Source: Mallotus nudiflorus
Taxonomy: Eukaryota > Streptophyta > Magnoliopsida > Malpighiales > Euphorbiaceae
DNA length: 64,000 nucleotides
Direction of reading: 5' to 3'
Assembly: GCA_947683625.1 (NCBI GenBank)
Contig: CANTUR010001098.1
Coordinates: 1 to 64,000, forward strand
The stretch's first letter is position 1; every line of letters begins with the position of its first letter. Below are positions 49,301-61,020 of this stretch, piece by piece. A model generated the notes under the pieces. The model was not told where the DNA came from. It searched no databases and worked only from the letters and a program-made list of their open reading frames with translations. The position numbers were made by a program, and so were the translations under genes.

Positions 49301-50205
49301 GAAGGAAGTTTTCATGAATCAATCAAATTGAAGCTAAAAAAAATTCGAAACCCAAAATGGCTGATTTGAAGAAATTGAAACCTAAGCAATTCTAGACCAA
49401 ATCAAGTGAAACAAAGCTTGGAATCACACTCACCAGAGCTCAAGGAGAAGATAGAGACCGACAGCATCAAATTTGGTGGCCGGAAAGTACTTGGTCGGAG
49501 TTAAGTTGATTTTTGGCTCTTTGAAGAAAATCCGGCCAAAACTCACCGGAAAAGAGTGTTTTAGGTGGTGGAAATGGTTGGAGGTGGAAGAGGAAGGCTG
49601 AGAGGCATAGTAACAGGAAGAAAACCAGCTTGAAAGTGGCTGGAAATGGAAGAAAACGTTTTGGGAGGAAGAAGATGAAGGAGGGGCAAAACTGTAAATA
49701 AAGGAAAGTTTTGGTTTTTTTTGATAAAAATTATGTATATATGTATATATATATATATTTACACTATATATTATAATAATATAAAATTTCACACACATTA
49801 AATATACACCACACACATATTTTAATATGTTTAATAATTTATAAACTTAAAATTAATTAATACAAAAATTAAATAATAAAATTAAGGAAATTAATTAAGC
49901 TCTAATTAATTTAAATAAATACACATATATTCATTTTATTTTAGCACTTTAAAATTATATATGAGTTCATGCAAATTCATAAAACTAGTCAAAATAAATA
50001 GTATTAATTTACTTACGTGTCAATTTTTCCGAAAATATAATTTCCGAAAAAATTTTACGTAAAATACTTAAAATAATATAAAATAATTAAAATTAGCTTT
50101 AAACAAACAACAAACTCATAAAATATCATAAATATATATACAAAAATTATTAACACTGCATATCCCGATGCAGTATAAAAATATTTAAAAATTCGGGATA
50201 TTACA
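46349..50205 (-). repeat. 3' LTR of the chromovirus-type element (3857 bp)
   Basis: On the plus strand TGTCACGACCCAAACTAGGA ... TTCGGGATATTACA. It contains the four-hairpin block at 47018-47290, TA-rich stretches and, read on the minus strand, a pyrimidine-rich segment with GCCGGATTTTC (49430-49690) that could be a transcribed leader. No real coding capacity: the open frames at 46988-47260 and 49430-49816 are by-products of repeats and leader. Confidence 0.92.
47018..47290. repeat. Four related hairpins with a common loop and covarying stems (3' LTR)
   Basis: Units at 47020-47075, 47077-47125, 47179-47234 and 47236-47285 share the loop core CCCCGAGACACT...ACCGAGCT. Units 1 and 3 have stems AGACTG/CAGTCT extended by GACAGC/GCTGTC in unit 1 and GACAGT/ACTGTC in unit 3, a compensating pair change. 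Units 2 and 4 have the different stem GTGTGATTG/CAATCACAC. All stems pair fully apart from small bulges. Confidence 0.85.
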
Positions 50206-50220
50206 GTCTTCCCCCCTTAC
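50206..50220 (-). other. Polypurine tract of the chromovirus-type element
   Basis: Read on the minus strand, GTAAGGGGGGAAGAC abuts the LTR start TGTAATATC. Just upstream, EFGDEFL and a stop form the end of the pol frame. Confidence 0.75.
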
Positions 50221-53200
50221 AAGAATTCGTCCCCGAATTCCAAAAAGAAAATTACAAGATCAAGAAAGAAAGAGATACGGGTAAGAAGCTCGTATCTCAA
50301 CTTCAGTCTTTTACGTAAGCTCTTTCACCTTGTTGCCACGTCACGGAACCTTGATCATCTGAATCTAATTTGAACATAACTATCGAGCTTGATAATTTAC
50401 AATTACAACTGATTCCTTCTCAAACTTCAGGTCTTCATTCAGTTCTATATTGTTCAACGCGTCTCATCACACCACTTTTCGGAGACATCTTCAGAATTAC
50501 AGTCTTCGATCTGAAACTCCATATCTCTGCATCTAGGATCCATATTGCTCTTCTGATCACAGCAACTTCTTCACTGTATTCTGAACCATCTCATATCTAA
50601 TTAAGACTTCTTCCCATAAAAGCTTCAGGTGGTGTCATTCCAATACTGCTATGGTAGCTGTTATTATAAGCGAATTCTATAAGTAGCATATAATCAACCT
50701 AGCTACCTTCTAGATCCAAAACACACATCTTCAACATACTGCTTAGTGTCTGGATCGTCCTCTCAGATTGTCATCTGTCTGAGGATGAAAAGTAGTATTG
50801 ACATCCAACCAGGTGTTTATTACTTTCCACAATCTTTGCCAAAATCGAAAGGTAAACACTGTACCTTTACCATATACAATGGACACAGGTAGTCCATGCA
50901 GGCACACAATATGCTTCATATGCAGCTTAGCCCACTTAGCTACTGAATAAGTGGCTTCCACTAGCCAAAAATTAGCTGACTTGGTCAATTTTTCTATAAT
51001 CATTCCAACGGAATCATATTCACCCTTCGAACGAGGTAACCAACCACAAAAATTATCACAATTCTCTCTTATTTCCACCCAAATTCAAAAGAGATCAAAA
51101 CTTCCCAGAAGACTTATGATATTCAGCTTTCACCGACTGGCAATTTTGACACTTAGAAATACAATCAGTCACATCCTTCTATAATCCAACCCACTAGTAC
51201 TGATCCTGAATATTGTGATAATTCTTGGTAACCATTTGGATGTACACTGCAAGTTCACTTCCACAGCTTATATAGAATCCCGTTCTCAGATTACAACATC
51301 AACCCTGTATCATTAACTTGGGCATCTCCTATCAGCAGATCATTCTATGGTGATATGCCATGATGACATGCTATGATGAATGTCATGATGAGATGATCTA
51401 ATGAAATGTTATGATGAAATGCTAGAATGAAATGTCATGATGAAATGCTGTAATGAGATGCTATGATGATATGATGAAATGCTGTAATGATGTCAGGTCT
51501 TATCCTCTAAAGTTCACGTAACCCTCAAATCAATCAGTCTTCTTCAGTGCTTAGAAGCTGTTCTAACAAACATCTATTCACACAATCTTCCCATTCTTCT
51601 GAGTTATGAGGGTTATAGGAGCTGTAATTCTAGAGAATTCTATTCAGATTTCCTATGATACCCAATTAAACCCAGAAAATTACAGATCTCAATGGATTCA
51701 GTCAGTCTGGGCCACTCAGATGTTATATTGATCTTTTGTGGATCAACTCGAATTCTATCCTTAAACGCCATAATTCTAAGAAAAACAACACTCTCCACCC
51801 AATGATCACACTTCTTGAATTCAGCATAAAGCTGACATTCTCTTAGTGTCTGTAGTATAGTCCTCAAGTGATATGTGCCCTTTCATTCACTTCGAATACA
51901 TTAGTATATCATTAATGAAGACTACTACAAACTGATCCACAACTAATGATAACCCGACTTCAAATTAATTTTTGAAAAGAACTGTGCACTCTTTAGCTGA
52001 TTAGACAGGTCATCTATCCTCAAAAGAGGATACTTGTCCTTCACTGTTACCCTGTTCATCTCTCTACAGTCAATGCATAGTTTCAAGGTACCATCCTTCT
52101 TCCTTACAACAGGACTAGTGCACCCCGAAGAGAAATATAAGGTCTGACAAAACCTTGGTCATACAGCTCTCGTAATTGCTCCTACAGCTCTGCAAAAGTC
52201 ATTTTGTAGGGCTACGTTGAAATAAGAGTTATATCAGGAACCATATCGATACAGAATTCAATCTCTGTAAATTGGTAAACCTGGTAACTCACAGGCAATT
52301 AAAACATCTGGGAGAGACAACTTCTCCACTGAAGTATACTCAACTAGAGCCAGATATTCTTGATAACCCTTTCACATCTCATCAAGATTAATTACACCCA
52401 AAAGACTGAATTCATAATAACTCTCTGAGTCTTAATTCTCGATTTAGATGCCAATATATTACGCTTAATCCTGTAACATATAATTCCACCAGTCTCCTCT
52501 TATACTGTATTACGTCTTCAGCATGACGTATCATATTGAAGAGTTTACAGGTAATCTTCTCAACTGATTGCTATTCCCTTACTCTATGCAATAGCTGATA
52601 CAGGTAATTATCCTTCCTTAAAGGTGGATGGAAGTATCTTAGAAATCCCCCTTTAACTCAAATTATGTGTTGCAGTCAGAACTGACAGCTTGCCATAAAG
52701 AGTACAAGAGTGCTTCGTCTTCATTAGACATTTTCCAATTCCCCCATCAAAGCATATTCAAACAACTGTCAAACTTGATTAAATGTTATCAAGCTTTTAT
52801 TAATCTCGGCTATCCTGGCCACAATTGTTGCACATTCAAGTCCAAAAGAAATGCTTGTACTGCTTACAATGATTACCTTAACCCTTGAGTTATAGTTGCC
52901 TCTAACCTACCCCTATACTAGATAGGTGTAGTAGGGCTGGAATTATAACCACAACTTGAACTTGAAAAGACTGATTATCAATATTGTCTCTAGAGAAGAA
53001 ACAATTCACATTCACTGCGCTGAAAAGATATAAAAATCAACAAAATTCAGAATATAGCATATACGCAGAATTGACATGTCTCAAGTTCTCGGTTGAAAAA
53101 GAAATTACATCTGCTGAACGATCAAAGGTATCAGCACCGCATCCTGCAAAACTCTTGTTGCAGAAGCAACATCATTACAATGCTAAGCCACCAGCTCCTC

Positions 53201-53556
53201 ATTCAGTTATTCCCATTGTCAACAGTGATCATCAGGCCTTCTAAATCCATCTCTACCCCTACGCCTAACAGGATGCATAAGGGGTAGAACCTCGTGCTCA
53301 GAAGATCAACTATCATCGATCTCATCGATCGATGGAGCGATTCACGCTCAAGGCAATCAACAAGGAGCAAAAATAAACAAATAGTTCAAATAATCACAAA
53401 CATCAACAGACACCCTAACGGTTACGCAAAATTCCTAATGCAAGGAAGACTTTTCAAAGACATGACCGAACCTAATTCACTGCAGTAGTTTAACAGAAAA
53501 CATAACTTCGAAAACTAGGGCCACAACTCAAACAACTAAGCCCTGATACAGAACTC
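50221..53556 (-). pseudogene. Chromovirus gag-pol relic with large internal deletions
   Basis: Integrase core fragments are at 50743-51078 (GLPVSIVYGKGTVFTFRFWQ, TTFHPQTD). The RT C-terminal part is at 51640-51867 (LRECQLYAEFKKC, FLGLIGYHRKSE). RT N-terminal blocks are at about 51950-52130 ([19 protein letters not shown]). The catalytic box reads FINDILMYSK, with Asn for the first Asp, and it follows the GYH block after only a few residues, so some 50 residues of the palm are missing. RNase H is replaced by a 15-bp minisatellite (51351-51494). A decayed zinc-knuckle region lies near 52800. The interior is 3.4 kb where autonomous relatives need about 5 kb. Confidence 0.8.
51351..51494. repeat. 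Minisatellite of an ATGATGAAATGCTG-type unit inside pol
   Basis: About nine imperfect units of roughly 15 bp (ATGATGAAATGCTATG and variants) stand between the RT tail and the integrase, where RNase H should be. Confidence 0.85.
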
Positions 53557-53569
53557 GGCTCTGATACCA
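53557..53569 (-). other. Primer-binding site for initiator tRNA-Met
   Basis: The minus strand reads TGGTATCAGAGCC four bases after the 5' LTR end. It is an intact match to the usual plant retroelement primer site and fixes the minus orientation. Confidence 0.88.
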
Positions 53570-53573
53570 ACTT

Positions 53574-56500
53574 TGTCACGACCCAAACTAGGAGTCATGA
53601 CCGGCGCTAGGGAACGGGAATTCTTTCGAATCCGGAACCCGTAGCAAGCCTAAGAAAATAAAATCATACAATAATAATATAAAAGTACGACCAAATTAAA
53701 ATTTTTCTGAATCAATATATAAAATAAATACTCCAAATCCTTTAATAAATGAATACATATTCGTACAATGTTCAAATACAAATTCTCAGAGTAATTAAAT
53801 ATCCAAACAAAATAATACACTTCCAATATAATGACACTACTACTGCAGTTTCTAGAATACAATTCAAAGTTCAGAATATACATTTGCATAAAATAGCCGG
53901 GACTGAAGAACACCGGCGAGGAACTCTACAACTAAGGTCTGACGATATGAAATCTCCTGAAAAAAATAATTGAGGGGGGTCAGACCTCACTGAGTGAATT
54001 ATTATACTATATATACATGCAAACTAAACCATAACAATCAGACATTCTTATATATATATGTATATACACACATTTCACACGAATGCCAAACTTTGCTTTT
54101 ATAAATATGCTAAATGTAGAAAACGTTTGTTTTAATTCATGAAGGATCCATAGAACCCTAAATAATAACAACCTCAAACAATCCCATCATCACTCTAGCC
54201 ATACAGGCTCACTTGATTCCAAATAGAACACTTATTCCAATCTGGACAGCAGACTGGCCCCGAGACACTAAGTCGACCGAGCTCCAGCAGTCTGGCTGTC
54301 AGTGTGATTGGCCCCGAGACACTTGGTCAACCGAGCTCCAGCAATCACACTATCCATCACCTCACATCTCAATCAACCCAATAGATCATTCAATTCACTT
54401 ATGGATAGTAGACTGGCCCCGAGACACTAAGTCAACCGAGCTCCAGCAGTCTGACTGTCAGTGTGATTGGCCCCGAGACACTTAGTCAACCGAGCTCCAG
54501 CAATCACACTATCTAACATACCATTAATCTTAGTCAAATCAATTAAATCAATTATAATCACCCAATTTTAACTCTCACTCAATCTTTATCTATCGTACCG
54601 GTACGTACACGGTCCTAGTGCTGCCCACTAGGAAGCACGTTCTATTGATATCCTTCACTTCGAATAAATCATTCATTCGAAAAAAATAATTAATGTAGAA
54701 CCATATTCATAATAGTAAAACCAACCATATATATATATACCAAAAATATACCTAAAATATACCCAGTATATTTCAGGTATATATATATATATAGTCAAAT
54801 AAAATATGAAATAAACTAAAGATAAATCATTAATATAGTTAAAAACAATTTAAATGAGTAACAATAATATAACATGCATTATCTTAAAAATATACTTAAA
54901 TATGCAAAAGATATACCCTAAGTACTCAAATCATTTAATAAACCATTTATGTATAAATATTCATTTAAATACGTATTTGTGTTTAACATATATTCACAAA
55001 TATATTAAAAATAAACCTAATTATCTAGTAGGCATATATCAAAAATAAACCCTAAATATACCACTAATGTGTTAGGTTTAATTTAATAATAAAACATTTA
55101 TTTATTTGGAAATAAATAAAAAAATATACCAAAAATAAACTTAAAAATAATTTAAGTGTAGGTTTATAATTTAACATGCAATTATTTAAGAATAAACCTA
55201 AAATCTACTGAAACTATACCTAAAGTATACTAATCATTTAATAAAATAATTATGTCTAAGTGTACATTTTAAAACATGTATATATTACTCAAATGTATTA
55301 AACCTAAACCTAATTGTTTAATGTGCATATATCAAACTAACATGCATAATTATTTAATATGCATATATATAAAAATGCAACCCTAGATATACCAAAAATA
55401 TTATAATTTAAATCATTTTTAAAATATACAATGAAAATGAAAAAGTCTAAATAATGCACCCTATATGCAGTGCATATATATACAGTATAATAACTCACAT
55501 GTTAGCGCTCCACGAGACAAACTCGGCGGGCCTGATCCGTTAGGCCTCGGTCTCGGCGCAGCTAGACAAACAAATGACAACATGAAATCAGAATAAATTT
55601 AACAAAAATTCTAAAGACTCGATCTAGAATTTTAGACACAGCTTTAGAATAGGAATTTGACCGGACATCACGTTTTACGAGAATTCTACCGAAAATCCGG
55701 CAGAACCTCCCCTGTAAAACGGACATCTCTCTACTCAAAGAGTAGAGCCGATCCTGCAAAGAAATACACTTCGGAATAAACACAGGATTACAATCAAAAT
55801 CCCTCGGTCGGACTCCAAACTACAATTCACCGACCGAGGTTCACAATTCACAGAATATTTATAAAATACCGAAAATGCCCTTATATAATAAAAATACATT
55901 TTATAAATCCAAATTACGTAATTAACCCTAAAACATACTAAAAATCAATAAAAACCCATTTATTTAGAAAAATAGTTTTAATTAGTTAAAAATACTAAAA
56001 ATTTGCAGAAATCATTTTTATACCCTAAATAACTATTAAAACCAATTTAATTATATTTTTAACCAATTTAGTGTAAAATTACCAAAATACCCCTATATAT
56101 ATATATTCACTATAAATGTTCAAAAATTCACCAAAAATTATATAATTACTCAAAAATTAATTTCTCAGCATATATTTCAATAATATCAATAAATATACTC
56201 AATTTACCAATTTATTTCAATTAAACACATAATTAACCCTATTTTTCAAAATTACCTAAACTTAATAAATTCCAAATAAATACATAAAAATTCACAAAAA
56301 TTACAAATAAATACATAAAAATTCACAAAAATTACAAATAAATTTCTATAATTAATTTCAACTCCTATAATCACCATAAAACACAATTTCATAATTTAAT
56401 TAATTAATTTTCGAAAATTAGAAAATAATAATAAAATAATCAAAAATTCACAAAAATTAAAATAAATTCCAAAAATTCTAAAAAAATTACAGCATGTAGA

Positions 56501-57429
56501 TTAAGCTTCCAGGAACAAAGTTTATGAAGGAAGTTTTCATGAATCAATCAAATTGAAGCTAAAAAAAATTCGAAACCCAAAATGGCTGATTTGAAGAAAT
56601 TGAAACCTAAGCAATTCTAGACCAAATCAAGTGAAACAAAGCTTGGAATCACACTCACCAGAGCTCAAGGAGAAGATAGAGACCGACAGCATCAAATTTG
56701 GTGGCCGGAAAGTACTTGGTCGGAGTTAAGTTGATTTTTGGCTCTTTGAAGAAAATCCGGCCAAAACTCACCGGAAAAGAGTGTTTTAGGTGGTGGAAAT
56801 GGTTGGAGGTGGAAGAGGAAGGCTAAGAGGCATAGTAACAGGAAGAAAACCAGCTTGAAAGTGGCTGGAAATGGAAGAAAACGTTTTGGGAGGAAGAAGA
56901 TGAAGGAGGGGCAAAACTGTAAATAAAGGAAAGTTTTGGTTTTTTTGATAAAAATTATGTATATATGTATATATATATATATTTACACTATATATTATAA
57001 TAATATAAAATTTCACACACATTAAATATACACCACACACATATTTTAATATGTTTAATAATTTATAAACTTAAAATTAATTAATACAAAAATTAAATAA
57101 TAAAATTAAGGAAATTAATTAAGCTCTAATTAATTTAAATAAATACACATATATTCATTTTATTTTAGCACTTTAAAATTATATATGAGTTCATGCAAAT
57201 TCATAAAACTAGTCAAAATAAATAGTATTAATTTACTTACGTGTCAATTTTTCCGAAAATATAATTTCCGAAAAAATTTTACGTAAAATACTTAAAATAA
57301 TATAAAATAATTAAAATTAGCTTTAAACAAACAACAAACTCATAAAATATCATAAATATATATACAAAAATTATTAACACTGCATATCCCGATGCAGTAT
57401 AAAAATATTTAAAAATTCGGGATATTACA
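53574..57429 (-). repeat. 5' LTR of the chromovirus-type element (3856 bp)
   Basis: Nearly identical to 46349-50205. Differences I could see by eye are at positions corresponding to 46725, 46788, 47182, 47342, 47806, 48206, two near 48473, one near 49603 and one T of a run near 49720. The hairpin block is repeated here at 54243-54515. Confidence 0.92.
54243..54515. repeat. Four related hairpins with a common loop (5' LTR copy)
   Basis: The copy of the block at 47018-47290 in the other LTR. In the third hairpin the left arm reads GATAGT where the other LTR has GACAGT, leaving a G-U type pair in RNA. Confidence 0.85.
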
Positions 57430-58350
57430 CTAATGTAGGGATCATACTGATTATAATTTATGAGTTCCACACTTTCACCATTTGTCTATGACTTATCATT
57501 ATTCCCATTTTTAGGTATAACTTTCTTCACCTCTATAAAACAACCTTTAAATTAATAATACCTATTTTGCAATACAATATCATTTGAACTCTCAAAGTCA
57601 AAAGTAACGAACCCAAACCCTATTGATTTACCAGTTTCTTTATTATACATAATCACGACATATGTAATTGTACTAAATGTTTTAAAAAAAATTTTCAAAC
57701 TCTTCATTAGTGGGGCAAACCTCCTACAAAAATCTTCCTAGTCTTAAATTTTATGCCACTATTCTTTGTAATAGAACTATTATCTAGTTTTTGGTTTTTT
57801 GGTGTTACTCATTTCACATCCACCTATGTATACAAATCAAATATAAAAAATTAATAACAAAAATTTTAAAAGAACATATATAATTGTTTTAAGATATAAT
57901 ATCATTGATACTCAATCAAGTCATATTGAGTCATTATAGACAACTAAAAACTAATGACAAAAATTAATTTTGGATGAATTGCATAAAGTATTTTTAACAT
58001 CCATTATAATTATGCATATCAAGGTCTTTTTCATGAATGCTACAAGCATATTTTTAAAATTTTCAATATTGTCTTATTGAAAACTTTTATGTAAACCATG
58101 AAAGGCTAACTAACTATAAAAGGGTCATTATAAAAGAAAAGATTAACTAAGAAATTCAAAGATGAGAAACAAAAGATTGATATTAAAAAAAAAGTCATTA
58201 GAACTCAAATCTAGCAAACCCAACAGATTAAGAAAAAAAGTTTAGAAGATAATGAGTACTAACCCTTCTTCCATCAATCACATGGTTGTGTTCTTCAAAG
58301 GCTAAATCAACAAATGATTGATCTTCAAAAGTAACTATTGCGTTCAAAAC
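57430..58350 (-). pseudogene. Two-RRM RNA-binding protein (hnRNP/Musashi-type) gene relic
   Basis: The second RRM lies in 57430-57823. It has TRKIFVGGLP (RNP2), then after a one-base frame change EEFENFF, then GKSIGFGFVTFDFES (RNP1) and IEVKKVIPKNGN. It starts VDVK after a TACATAG acceptor. A preceding exon, 58264-58350, encodes the end of the first RRM (VTFEDQSFVDLAFEEH ... VIDGRR) and has a GTTAGT donor; the intron is 57824-58263. The pairing VIDGRR|VDVK is the normal inter-RRM sequence of plant hnRNP A/B-like proteins that bind mRNA. Stops (a TGA for Arg in VDVK, a TAA and a TAG) and a frameshift inactivate it. The 5' end is cut by an LTR at 58352, the 3' end by the CTAAT-flanked element. 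Confidence 0.82.
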
Positions 58351-58351
58351 C

Positions 58352-59896
58352 TGTAAGTGCACTAATTATGAATTGTAGCACAAAAGATATCATTCCCATG
58401 AAGACTCTATGTTGAGACTAATATTTTACATATATTCTTAGCTAGTAAATTAAATAAAAGTGAAATAATAATTAAATAGACTCAACAATCTAAATTAAAA
58501 TTGAAATCAAATGATCAAAGCTTAAAGCCTATATTTAGTTATATTATTCTAATTTGATCATGAACACATTAACAAACAAAAGACATTGATTTCACTTAAG
58601 GGTAATTGTTCTAAAATATATAAAGACTTTCTCGAGTTCAATTAATCATTCAAAGATTAAAGTTTAACCTACTCTCATGGTTAAGAAGTTAACCTAAACT
58701 CACTAAGTTTCTTAACAATTAATCTACTACCATAGACCCTTGCCTACTGTCATGGTTCCCTAAAGAGATCGCCTACTCTCGTGGTCAAGTGATATAAGTC
58801 CTATGAGTTTTAAGCTAATAAATTCCCCTAACTCTCATTAATGAATTTACTTATAAATATACAAACAAGTTGGCCAAGAACGAAAGCATAAATTAAATAT
58901 AACTCATAGAATTAACTAAAAATCAAATTAAATAAATAAAAATTGTGTTCAATCATATCGTGGAATAACTACTCCTAACCTAAACTCTAAAAGAAAGTTA
59001 GCCACACATGGTTGTGGCGCAAAACACAAACATGGTTAAGGATGAAATAAGAAGAAGAAGTAGAATTAATAAAAAAAATTCTTGAATTTCTTACACAAAT
59101 CTTCTTTAATCTTTGTTTAGCTCTAGTTTGTGGCCGCCAATTAATGACCAAAGATCCTTTCTAGCTCCTTATAATCCTCTTTTTATAGGGTCCACCAGAT
59201 AAGGAATTTGAAAACCCTTGAAATCTTCTTCCTTTTCGGGTAAGGAAACCACTTTTTATTCGACATGGGAACAAGCCATGTCACATCTTGTGTCATATTG
59301 CAAATTGAGATCCAAAAAAGCACACGGCTTAAGATAAGGCATGATGAAGGCGTGTCGAATTATCTTCTTTTCTTTTGAATTTTTAGATTGTCACACAACT
59401 TAACTCACGGCTTCACGAAGGCATGTCATCTTTCTTTGCCCATTTTTATACAAGCCATATTACATGTTATGTCACGTTGCATGGGACATGCACACAGTTT
59501 GAGTCATGCCATGTTAAATGTTGTGTTAAAATATTTTCTTTTCTTCTAGCTTGGTAGATAACCACATAGCCTTGCACATAGCTTGGAAAAGGCATGTCAC
59601 TTCAATCTTATTGAATTTATTACCCGACACGGTTTGATAAACCGTGTTGCATATTGTGCTTGACATAATTCCTTACTTCCTTTGGATTTCCTCTTTAGAC
59701 TTAACTATAAAAAGGGAAAATAAATTAATACTGAACAAAAACTCCTAAAAATATGCTTTAAATAATAAAATTATAATTAAACACTAACACTAACATATTT
59801 CCTATTTAAACTTATATTTTACCCAAATTATTCTAATTATTTATTCAAAATTCATTAAAAATCAACTCAAAATATAAGAAAAAATAACATACATCA
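58352..59896 (-). repeat. Putative 3' LTR of the Athila-like element (1545 bp)
   Basis: On the plus strand it starts TGTAAGTGCACTAATTATG and ends AACATACATCA, so TG...CA in both senses. The TTACA end joins directly to GGTTTTG of the RRM exon, supplying an accidental acceptor-like TTACAG. It includes the CCTACTCTCATGG / CCTACTCTCGTGG words at 58670-58780 that recur in plant repeats of this kind. No partner LTR is in the window to confirm the edges. Confidence 0.5.
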
Positions 59897-59914
59897 AATT
59901 CCCCCACACTAAAG
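59897..59914 (-). other. Polypurine tract of the Athila-like element
   Basis: Read on the minus strand, AGTGTGGGGGAATT just precedes TGATGTATG, the putative LTR start. A GAGGACAAGCAAAG stretch precedes it, as is common in this class of plant element. Confidence 0.5.
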
Positions 59915-61020
59915 CTTTGCTTGTCCTCAAGAAAAAATTAAATTTGAAATTTAAAAAGCAAGCTCAACTACAATCAAAGATTTATAGCTTTTAAGACATG
60001 CAAATCGATAACACTGAGACTAAAACTTATTTTCTAAAGAGGATAATCAGACAAAAATACATCATATATGAACAATTTACTAATCACAACCTAAGCGTAT
60101 AACTCTTTAAAATCCAATGAACATGACTCTAAAAGAGAAGCATAAAGACTTATAACTCTTTTTCATCAAACTTTGGTTGTGAATGCGTTTTATGCTCCAT
60201 TTCACCATTTTTTTATTCTCTCTAATCAAATCTTTCCACTCTTAGTCATCCCCCGTTGTTCCCGTATTACTAAGTGTAGATACTGTCAAGTGGATCCTTT
60301 AGATACTCATACTCTAATTAGAGGATTGGACTATATTCAGAGCATAAAATAATTTAGATTTAAGTGTTGCTCTTACTTTAGAAAAGAGAGATTTTTTTTA
60401 ATGTCACAAACCTCGTAAACATCCTCTCTTAAAATCATGCATAAATTCAATCTCCAAACTCATGCTTAGATTATAAAAACTAAATTTTTCATACATAATG
60501 ACCATGTACAACTATCTTAATTAATAAACTATTCAACAGTTCAATAATTGAACCGAAAAGCAAGCTTGTACACTATTTTTCTTTAATTGCAATTGAGCAT
60601 CAATTTTACGTAAAACCAAAATAAAAAGTTTTAAGGACAAGCATCACAATAAATATGGTGAAACTAAATTGAAAGTTAATGAATCTTACCATTTTTTTAA
60701 GAAAATTTTATTTTCTTAATTTAACAAATACGCATGCAAAAATAAATAAAACACATAATCCTAACATTTGACGTCCTCCCCCACACTTATCTATGACATT
60801 GTCCTTAATGACAATAATATTAAAATTAGAAAAATAAAAAGAGTAAGCTTTTGTCTTCCTTTTGTGCTCGCTCAAAATGCTTGAATGACCTAGAAAATAA
60901 ACTAAGAAAAATTAAGAAAAATAAAAAAGAAAACCAAACTAAAAATAAACTTAAACAAAAGAAATAAATCAAAACACATTAGGTTGTCTCCGAACAATCA
61001 CTAATTTTAGGTCATTAACT

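Larger units (their letters stand above)
46349..57429 (-). mobile_element. Very young chromovirus-type Ty3/Gypsy element with defective interior
   Basis: Two direct repeats of 3857 and 3856 bp enclose 3.37 kb. CTAAT flanks both ends (46344-46348 and 57430-57434). In minus orientation: 5' LTR (53574-57429), tRNA-Met primer site GGCTCTGATACCA read in reverse (53557-53569), decayed gag-pol, polypurine tract (50206-50220), 3' LTR (46349-50205). The LTRs begin TGTAATATCCCG and end CGTGACA. By eye they differ by about nine substitutions and one base of indel, about 99.7 percent identity. Integrase and RT resemble chromoviruses (Tekay/Del-like), but RT and RNase H carry large deletions, so mobilisation must have used proteins supplied by another copy. 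Confidence 0.85.

Noticed and set aside
49430..49816. 128-codon minus-strand frame (Ser/Phe-rich)
   Set aside because: It is the pyrimidine-rich leader-like part of the LTR; the equivalent frame in the other LTR is altered by one base of a T run.
58264..58350. Complete exon with a true TTACAG acceptor
   Set aside because: The TTACA belongs to the end of the adjacent LTR; the RRM exon is probably truncated there, so the acceptor is likely accidental.
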